From Clostridia bacterium (GTDB lineage Bacteria; Bacillota; Clostridia; Christensenellales; Borkfalkiaceae): 16,050 nt of DNA. Shown here piece by piece: positions 6,575 to 12,006 of the stretch. The stretch is taken from contig JAFVRU010000041.1 of the NCBI GenBank assembly GCA_017504065.1, forward strand, positions 1 through 16,050. Direction: 5' to 3'. Both the position numbers and the translations under genes were made by a program. Below the pieces are notes generated by a model, which saw nothing but the letters and a program-made list of their open reading frames with translations, ran no database searches and was not told where the DNA came from. The first letter of the stretch is position 1; each line of letters begins with the position of its first letter.

Positions 6575-8215
6575 TTAGTCTTCTCTTTGGAAAAATTCTC
6601 TAAACGATACAGGGTTTTTGCCCTTGCTTTCGATTTGCCCCAAAATGAGCTTTACCGCCGCGCGTTGGCAAGGTTCTGTACCGCCGAACGCGTTGATATA
6701 CGTTTTCGCATACGGGAAATCGAACAGTTTATACGGATCGTCCAAGCCCACGAACACAACGTTCGGATGTTGCAACGCGTACCCGCGCCAGAACGCCATA
6801 ATGTTATCCCAACCTACACGCAACGTTTGACCGTGCATATTCCCCACGCAAGGCACGACGATCAAATCGTAATCGTCCATAATCGCCTTGACTTTTCTAT
6901 GCTTTGCATAGAACAACGACGTAACTTCCCAACCGTTTTTCTTAAATTCGTCTTCCATGTGTTCAAAATAGGAATTGTCAGGCTCGGTATGGAAAAAGCT
7001 TCCGCCGACTTTCAGCATCAATACTTTGCCGTTTTGTTTCTTTACAGGCAAAACTCCCGCAAAATTCCGCACCGTCTTCACGCCTTGTTCCGCGATCTGT
7101 TGCGCCAACGCATACAATTCTTCAATATCCGCCGAAACGTCGCCGATCTCCGCTTCAATCGCCGCTTGATCTTCAAACAAACGCACTTTTTCTTTGAGCT
7201 TCAATACACGGTACGCCGCGTCGCGCATTCTTTCGATGGAAAGTTCGCCCGATTTCACCGCGTTGACCAAACGGTCGTATTCTTCCGCTTCGGGGAAGAG
7301 CATCAAATCCCCGCCCGCTTTGAAGAAAGAGATCCCGAGTTTTTCCCCAGGCACTCTCGCACACGCGCCGATCATACTCATCGCGTCCGAAACTACGCAG
7401 CCTTCGAAGCCGAGTTCGCCTTTCAAAAGGTCGGTCATCAAGTTCTTGCTCAACGTACCGGGCAAAGCGCCGTATTCGTCGATTTCGTCGGGTTGGAATG
7501 CAGGGCAGGAAATATGTCCGACCATGACCGAAGCCACACCTTGTTTGAACATTTCTTTGTAAACTTTCCCGTACGACGCCATCCATTCTTCTTTGGAAAG
7601 GTCGTTGACTGTCGTCATAAAGTGTTGGTTTCTTTCGTCTACGCCGTCGCCGGGGAAATGCTTCGCCGTTGCAGCCATATAGCCGCTTTTTTGCATACCG
7701 CGCGTATACGCTCCGCCAATGCGGATAATACGGTCCGCGTCGTCGGAAATACTCCGCGACGCCGTCAACGGGTTACGGAAATTGATATTCAGATCGACTA
7801 CCGGTCCGAACGAGTAATGCACCCCGTTCTTACGGCAAATCCGACCCGTCAATTCCCCTGCGCGTTCGATCATTGTTTCGTCGTTACAAGCCGCCCAAGC
7901 CATCGGCGCAGGTAAAACGGGCAATGGTCCATACATGCACCCCGGACCGTTTTCAATGTCCGTTGCCATAATACACGGCACGCCCGTAACTTTCGTTGCA
8001 TGCTTATAAAATCCTTTATCGCGTTGGAAATGTTCTTCGAGTTCTTCCAACGTATCCTTGGACGTTCCGCAAAGGAACAGCGAACCCGGGCGGATACGCT
8101 CGATCACGTCGTACGTTTCTTCCACCGTATCTTCGGGTTGAATATCATAACAAAGCACTTGACCGCAAAGGTCTTCTACACTCATTTCGTTGACAAGTTT
8201 TTTAAGATCCATCAT
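6575..8215 (-). CDS. GH3-family glycosidase (NagZ-like beta-N-acetylhexosaminidase / beta-glucosidase)
   Basis: A 546-aa glycoside hydrolase family 3 enzyme. Signatures in order: ATDIENG (84-90) in the substrate pocket, SFGPVVDLN (135-143), KHFPGDG (185-191) followed by His198, GHIS (233-236), and VVSDAMSM (274-281), in which Asp277 is the expected nucleophile. The KHFPGDG...H loop is the NagZ-type arrangement, in which a His on a flexible loop serves as acid/base. A GH3_C-like alpha/beta domain follows (about 370-546, including LDDPYKLFDFPYAKTYIN). No signal peptide is seen, so it should act inside the cell on imported sugars. AAAGGAG precedes two adjacent ATGs; the first (8215) is chosen. 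First gene of the operon. Exact substrate is uncertain. Confidence 0.88.
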   Translation of the reverse strand: MMDLKKLVNEMSVEDLCGQVLCYDIQPEDTVEETYDVIERIRPGSLFLCGTSKDTLEELEEHFQRDKGFYKHATKVTGVPCIMATDIENGPGCMYGPLPVLPAPMAWAACNDETMIERAGELTGRICRKNGVHYSFGPVVDLNINFRNPLTASRSISDDADRIIRIGGAYTRGMQKSGYMAATAKHFPGDGVDERNQHFMTTVNDLSKEEWMASYGKVYKEMFKQGVASVMVGHISCPAFQPDEIDEYGALPGTLSKNLMTDLLKGELGFEGCVVSDAMSMIGACARVPGEKLGISFFKAGGDLMLFPEAEEYDRLVNAVKSGELSIERMRDAAYRVLKLKEKVRLFEDQAAIEAEIGDVSADIEELYALAQQIAEQGVKTVRNFAGVLPVKKQNGKVLMLKVGGSFFHTEPDNSYFEHMEDEFKKNGWEVTSLFYAKHRKVKAIMDDYDLIVVPCVGNMHGQTLRVGWDNIMAFWRGYALQHPNVVFVGLDDPYKLFDFPYAKTYINAFGGTEPCQRAAVKLILGQIESKGKNPVSFREFFQRED

Positions 8216-8246
8216 GTTTTACTCCTTTGAGTTTTGTTCTTTCATA

Positions 8247-8275
8247 ATTGTACAAAACTTTCCCTTTTTTGTCAA
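8247..8275 (-). promoter_or_regulatory. promoter of the GH3-GH106-like operon
   Basis: On the minus strand TTGACA (8275-8270) and TACAAT (8252-8247) are 17 bp apart, near consensus. Transcription should begin near 8240, about 25 nt before the ATG at 8215. Confidence 0.88.
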
Positions 8276-8296
8276 TCGTTTGAACGCAGATTTTTT

Positions 8297-8310
8297 CACT
8301 TCTACAAGTG
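8297..8310. promoter_or_regulatory. inverted repeat between divergent promoters
   Basis: CACTT (8297-8301), 4 bp, AAGTG (8306-8310). It lies between the -35 boxes of the GH operon promoter and the PHP gene promoter, where one regulator could control both. The arms are short, so chance is possible. Confidence 0.3.
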
Positions 8311-8320
8311 TTTTACTTTC

Positions 8321-8349
8321 TTGACTTTCAGACCCGTTTATGCTATACT
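8321..8349 (+). promoter_or_regulatory. promoter of the PHP gene
   Basis: TTGACT (8321-8326) and TATACT (8344-8349) with a 17-bp spacer. Transcription should begin near 8356, just ahead of the AAGGAG at 8360-8365, so the leader is under 20 nt. Confidence 0.87.
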
Positions 8350-8373
8350 TCTATAATATAAGGAGCTACTCTT

Positions 8374-9381
8374 ATGAAAATTTTATTAGACCCGAACAAA
8401 AAGTATTTCAAAGCGAATTTGCATTGCCATTCGACATACTCCGACGGGAAAGCGAGCGTGGAAACGCTGAAAGAAGAATATAAAAAGCGCGGATACTCCA
8501 TCGTCGCGTTTACCGATCACGAGTTTGTTGTGGACAACTCCCGTCTGGACGACGACGAGTTTTTGACGATCACGTCTTGCGAAGTCGCGATTAAGGAGTT
8601 TTCCAATCAATCGACTTTGAAAAATCTACATATGCGGGTATGCCATTTGAATTTTTACGCGCTCGATCAACACAATACGCTGACGCCTTGTTATGCGAGC
8701 GTCTACAACCATTTCGCTTCCGAAGAAAACAAGCCGTTGATCCGTTTCGACGGGGAATACGAACGTCGGTATTCGACGGACGGAATCAATGAAATAATTC
8801 GAATCGCGAATGAGCGCGGGTTTATCGTTTCGTACAATCACCCGACTTGGTCGCTTGAAAACGCGACGGATTATTTGGGCTACGAGAATTTATTCGCCGT
8901 GGAGATTTACAACCATTCCTGCGTACATCTTGGACTGTTGGACGACGAACACGCTTTGGACGATTTTCTCCGCGCGGGTAAGAAGTTGTTTTGCACCGCA
9001 GCCGACGACAATCATAACGGCAAAGGCTTTCAAGCGCCGTACACCGATTCGTTCGGCGGTTGGGTATGGATCAACGCGGAAAAGTTGGACTATGCAACGA
9101 TCATGAACGCCTTACAGCGCGGCGATTTTTACGCTTCCACAGGCCCGCAAATCTTTTCCTTGATACAGGACGGAGACGTCGTAAAAGTGCAGGCTTCTCC
9201 CTGCCGAAAGATTTCGCTTTCCACGAAAAGCAGGCGAGCCCAAACCGTCTTTGCCGAGCCCAACAACACGCTCGATTCTGCGGAATTTACGTTATACCCT
9301 ACCGACGGATATTTCCGTATCCGCGTGGTAGACGAGCAAGGCAACACGGCATATTCGCAAGCGTATTTTTTGAACGAATAA
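8374..9381 (+). CDS. PHP-domain metal-dependent phosphoesterase
   Basis: A 335-aa protein with a polymerase/histidinol-phosphatase (PHP) domain, which normally binds two or three metals and cleaves a phosphate ester. The motifs appear in order: NLHCHSTYSDG (15-25: His17, His19, Asp24), FTDHE (46-50: Asp48, His49), Glu70, His86/His91, YNHP with His156, and the final AADDNH (209-214: Asp212, His214). Residues from about 255 form an extra C-terminal segment with beta character. No signal peptide is seen, so it is cytoplasmic. AAGGAG lies 8 nt before the ATG. Divergent from the glycosidase operon and possibly coregulated with it. The substrate (a nucleotide, phosphosugar or other) cannot be told from sequence. 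Confidence 0.87.
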   Translation: MKILLDPNKKYFKANLHCHSTYSDGKASVETLKEEYKKRGYSIVAFTDHEFVVDNSRLDDDEFLTITSCEVAIKEFSNQSTLKNLHMRVCHLNFYALDQHNTLTPCYASVYNHFASEENKPLIRFDGEYERRYSTDGINEIIRIANERGFIVSYNHPTWSLENATDYLGYENLFAVEIYNHSCVHLGLLDDEHALDDFLRAGKKLFCTAADDNHNGKGFQAPYTDSFGGWVWINAEKLDYATIMNALQRGDFYASTGPQIFSLIQDGDVVKVQASPCRKISLSTKSRRAQTVFAEPNNTLDSAEFTLYPTDGYFRIRVVDEQGNTAYSQAYFLNE

Positions 9382-9387
9382 CCAAGT

Positions 9388-9421
9388 AAAAATCGGAAAC
9401 GATCACTCGTTTCCGATTTTT
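9388..9421. terminator. bidirectional terminator shared by the PHP and MATE genes
   Basis: A perfect 15-bp stem, AAAAATCGGAAACGA (9388-9402) with its complement (9407-9421), closes a 4-nt loop. T runs follow on both strands. The minus-strand arm and loop are also the last codons and the stop of the MATE gene (stop 9405-9403), so the coding end doubles as terminator. Confidence 0.9.
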
Positions 9422-10857
9422 TCATTTTCTAAAAGTTGTGCAGCTTGCGCCTGTTTTAGCGATTTGAAGAACAAATACGTAAACGGCAACGCAAACAAGA
9501 ACGAGAATGCGTCGGAGACCGATTGACAGCATTGTACTCCGAATAGCCCCGCAACTTTTGGCAAAATCAATACGGCGGGTATGTAAAACAACCCTTGCCT
9601 AGACACGGAAAGCAAAGACGCTATGCCTTTATTTCCGACCGTTTGATAGGTAATACTGATCATAAAATTCACAGGCAGCAGCGGCATACAAATACATTGC
9701 AACCGCAAGGAGAGCGCGCCGATTTTCGTCGCGTTGTCCGTTTGATTGAACGCACGCATTAAGTTGGGAGCAAAAATCGCGCAAACAATCGCAAACACCG
9801 ACATCAGCGACATGGAAAATACCAGCGTAAACAAATACGCGCCGCGCACTCTATCATACCGTTTCGCGCTATGATTATATCCCAAAACGGGCTGATAGCC
9901 CTGCCCAATCCCGAGCGAAATGGAAAAGGCGACCATAAAGACTTTTTGTACGATTCCGAGCGCCGCCAACGCACCGTCATAGGGCTTGACCGCCCAATTC
10001 AGCATAACCGTACAAAGGCTTGCGAGAATTTGCCGACAAAAGGACGGAAAGCCCGTCGCGATCACGTCGAAATATACCGCAAATTGCCGCGCAATACTCC
10101 TAACGCGCATGCGAACGACCGTTTTGCCTGTAAGGAACATTCCCAATAAAATTGCGAAGCTGATGACTTGACTGACGCAAGTTGCAATTCCCGCGCCTGC
10201 GATTCCCATATCCGCGCCGTAAATCAAAATCGGATCGAGCGCGACGTTGATGACTGCGCCCGAAACCAGCCCTGCCATCGATAATACCGCTTTTCCTTCC
10301 GCGCGCAAAACGTTGTTGAGTACAAACGACATACACATAAACGGCGCAGCGAACAAAATCCAAGTAGAATACTCTTTCGCGTACGCAAGCGTTGTCGTTT
10401 CGACCCCCGTTTCGGACGGCGCTCCCAGCAAACGCATCAGCGGGGATAGGAATAGCATACCAAACAGCAAGATCAAAACTCCAATCGCGCCTGCGGTAAA
10501 AAACGCCGTCGAAGCGACTTTGTCCGCTTCTTCCCGTTTCCGCGCGCCCAAGAGCTTGGACACAATGCTCCCGCTTCCCATACCGAACGTAAACCCGATT
10601 GCTTGAATAATAGACATCAACGACAAAACGACGTTGACCGCGCCCGTCGCCTGTTGCCCCAAGCCCGTTACGAAATAGGTATCGGCAAGGTTATAAAGGG
10701 ACGTAACCATCATATTTAACATAGTCGGAATCCCGAGCCCAATGACAAGCCTTGCGATCGGCGTTTTCGTCATTTTGTCGAACTGCTTCCGTTCCCTTTC
10801 GGCAATTTCCGCTTCGATTTGCGCTTCTGTTTTCTGTTCTCTTACGTGTGCTTTCAT
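9403..10857 (-). CDS. MATE-family efflux transporter
   Basis: A 484-aa integral membrane protein of the multidrug and toxin extrusion family, which exports drugs or metabolites in exchange for H+ or Na+. About 12 hydrophobic helices are visible. Family features: MTKTPIARLVIGLGIPTMLN at the first helix, NLADTYFVTGLG, and the repeat-like second half (VLGYNHSAKRYDRVRGAYLF). A charged 28-residue N-terminal tail (MKAHVREQKTEAQIEAEIAE...) precedes helix 1. I chose the ATG at 10857; the TTG further upstream at 10875 lies over the -10 box. That start has only a GGG nearby and lies 9 nt after TATAAT, so the mRNA has almost no leader. A later ATG (MTKTP) is possible. Substrate unknown. Convergent with the PHP gene. 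Confidence 0.9.
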   Translation of the reverse strand: MKAHVREQKTEAQIEAEIAERERKQFDKMTKTPIARLVIGLGIPTMLNMMVTSLYNLADTYFVTGLGQQATGAVNVVLSLMSIIQAIGFTFGMGSGSIVSKLLGARKREEADKVASTAFFTAGAIGVLILLFGMLFLSPLMRLLGAPSETGVETTTLAYAKEYSTWILFAAPFMCMSFVLNNVLRAEGKAVLSMAGLVSGAVINVALDPILIYGADMGIAGAGIATCVSQVISFAILLGMFLTGKTVVRMRVRSIARQFAVYFDVIATGFPSFCRQILASLCTVMLNWAVKPYDGALAALGIVQKVFMVAFSISLGIGQGYQPVLGYNHSAKRYDRVRGAYLFTLVFSMSLMSVFAIVCAIFAPNLMRAFNQTDNATKIGALSLRLQCICMPLLPVNFMISITYQTVGNKGIASLLSVSRQGLFYIPAVLILPKVAGLFGVQCCQSVSDAFSFLFALPFTYLFFKSLKQAQAAQLLENEKIGNE

Positions 10858-10866
10858 AACCCTATT

Positions 10867-10895
10867 ATTATACAACTTCCCACGCGGATTTGCAA
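10867..10895 (-). promoter_or_regulatory. promoter of the MATE gene
   Basis: On the minus strand TTGCAA (10895-10890) and TATAAT (10872-10867) are 17 bp apart. The predicted start of transcription, about 10861-10860, is only 3-4 nt before the ATG at 10857. Confidence 0.8.
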
Positions 10896-10967
10896 CCGAC
10901 TTTTTACCGCTCTAGAAAATATTTTCAAAATTTTCTTCCTTTCGACGGCGTAAAGGCAAATCAAAGG

Positions 10968-10996
10968 TTGCTTTTTTCCGTTTGCCGTGCTATAAT
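10968..10996 (+). promoter_or_regulatory. extended -10 promoter for the PH-like membrane protein
   Basis: TTGCTT (10968-10973), 17 bp, then TATAAT (10991-10996) preceded by TGC, an extended -10. Only 6 bp separate the -10 box from the ATG at 11003, so transcription is expected to begin at or next to the start codon. Confidence 0.82.
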
Positions 10997-11002
10997 ATTG
11001 CT

Positions 11003-11506
11003 ATGAAAAAGAAAACTGCGCCGAAACAGGCAAAATATTTTAAGTATCAATTCACCAAAACCATGATCGGATTAGCGATCGCCGTGATCGTACTCTGCGG
11101 AGTCGGGATTGTCGTCAGCGCGCTCCGAATCAAAAACCAAGGCGTGCGCGGATTTTCCGACGCGTTGAAATCCCCCTTTCTCATCGCCGTATGCGTATTT
11201 TGTATCATTACCGTAATCTCTATCTTTGCGAAAGCGCAATATATCGTGGACGAGCGTTGTTTCCGCACCCAATTCGGGTTTATTAAAAGCTCCGTCGAGA
11301 TCAAGGACATTACGGCGATTGTACTCAATACCGATTTAAAAAAACTTACCGTTTATCTCGGCGAACAGTTTTTCGTCCTGTCGGTAAACCCGAACTGGAA
11401 CGAAGATCTCGTGCAGGCGCTTCGGGCGGTGAACCCCAATATCGATTATAGTTTTACGCTCGCCGATAAGCCGAGCGACGAACAAAAAAACAAACCTGAA
11501 AAGTAA
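11003..11506 (+). CDS. small two-TM membrane protein with PH-like domain
   Basis: A 167-aa protein. A basic N-terminus (MKKKTAPKQAKYFKYQ) is followed by hydrophobic segments at about 21-40 and 58-76. A soluble tail then resembles bacterial PH-like domains: YIVDERCFRTQFGFIKSSVEIKDITAIVLNTDLKKLTVYL (80-119) shows the usual pattern of a strand pair, an I-x-D/E-I-T-x-I turn and a final strand. The charged C-terminus (KPSDEQKNKPEK) is disordered. Similar proteins are annotated only as PH domain-containing (DUF1200-like); function unknown. There is no Shine-Dalgarno and no room for one, since the TATAAT ends at 10996. A frame extension to a TTG at 10982 would be upstream of the transcript and is rejected. 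Confidence 0.75.
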   Translation: MKKKTAPKQAKYFKYQFTKTMIGLAIAVIVLCGVGIVVSALRIKNQGVRGFSDALKSPFLIAVCVFCIITVISIFAKAQYIVDERCFRTQFGFIKSSVEIKDITAIVLNTDLKKLTVYLGEQFFVLSVNPNWNEDLVQALRAVNPNIDYSFTLADKPSDEQKNKPEK

Positions 11507-11520
11507 CTACATGGTAGCTG

Positions 11521-11548
11521 AACGCCCCGCCAAGTTTGGCGGGGCGTT
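11521..11548 (+). terminator. GC-rich terminator of the PH-like gene
   Basis: AACGCCCCGCC (11521-11531) and its complement (11538-11548) close a 6-nt loop, followed by six T. It begins 14 bp after the stop codon. Confidence 0.93.
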
Positions 11549-11631
11549 TTTTGCTGTTTTTAAGCATGCGTTTCCTTTTTCTTTCGAATATGAGCTTCTA
11601 TCGTTTCGAGCAGAGTTTTCCCCGTCCTATT

Positions 11632-11759
11632 AAGACGTGGTCTTGCCGCCCGACCGTCATCCTGGAGCGTTAGCGATAGGATCTCGTCGATTGATTAAAT
11701 TCTATCACTTCGCTTCGCTCGTTCCAGAATGACAATAAGGGGTAACGAATAAGTAACAC
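11632..11759. repeat. hairpin repeat, copy A
   Basis: A 128-bp unit, 125/128 identical by eye to copy B. It starts with AAGAC-GTG-GTCTT. Its core (11656-11733) is a long imperfect palindrome: GTCATCCTGGA pairs with TTCCAGAATGAC, and GAGCG...GATAGGAT with ATTCTATC...CGCTC. It ends with GGGGTAACGAATAAGTAACAC. No open frame is supported in it, so it resembles a non-coding palindromic or MITE-like repeat. Confidence 0.88.
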
Positions 11760-11793
11760 TCTTTCCGACGCCGAAAGATAGAAAGTCTTAGTC

Positions 11794-11921
11794 AAGACAT
11801 AGTCTTGCCGCCCGACCGTCATCCTGGAGCGTTAGCGATAGGATCTCGTCGATTGATTAGATTCTATCACTTCGCTTCGCTCGTTCCAGAATGACAATAA
11901 GGGGTAACGAATAAGTAACAC
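11794..11921. repeat. hairpin repeat, copy B
   Basis: Second copy, in the same orientation with a 162-bp period; 34 bp of unrelated sequence lies between the copies. Differences from copy A are GTG to ATA in the first loop (two bases) and one A/G change near 11876. It is preceded by CGAAAGATAGAAAGTCTTAG (11772-11791), which also occurs in diverged form at 15299-15318. Confidence 0.88.
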
Positions 11922-11956
11922 CTGAACAGCAACAAAAGATAAAAAGGCATAAAATA

Positions 11957-11982
11957 TAGGGAAGAAATTGCTTTCTTCCCTA
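11957..11982 (-). terminator. terminator of the secreted-protein operon
   Basis: TAGGGAAGAAA (11957-11967) and its complement (11972-11982) form an 11-bp stem around a 4-nt loop, followed on the minus strand by TATTTTAT and then a T run. It lies 24 bp beyond the stop codon. Confidence 0.82.
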
Positions 11983-12006
11983 CACATTTCTACTGTTACG
12001 AAAACT

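Noticed and set aside
6545..7915. A 456-codon open frame on the plus strand opposite the GH3 gene
   Set aside because: The GH3 frame on the other strand has clear family motifs, a promoter and a ribosome binding site. The plus frame has a His/Arg/Phe-rich composition typical of an antisense shadow in CG-rich codons.
11632..11921. CRISPR array
   Set aside because: Only two 128-bp copies with one 34-bp gap. The units are long imperfect palindromes and no cas genes are nearby.
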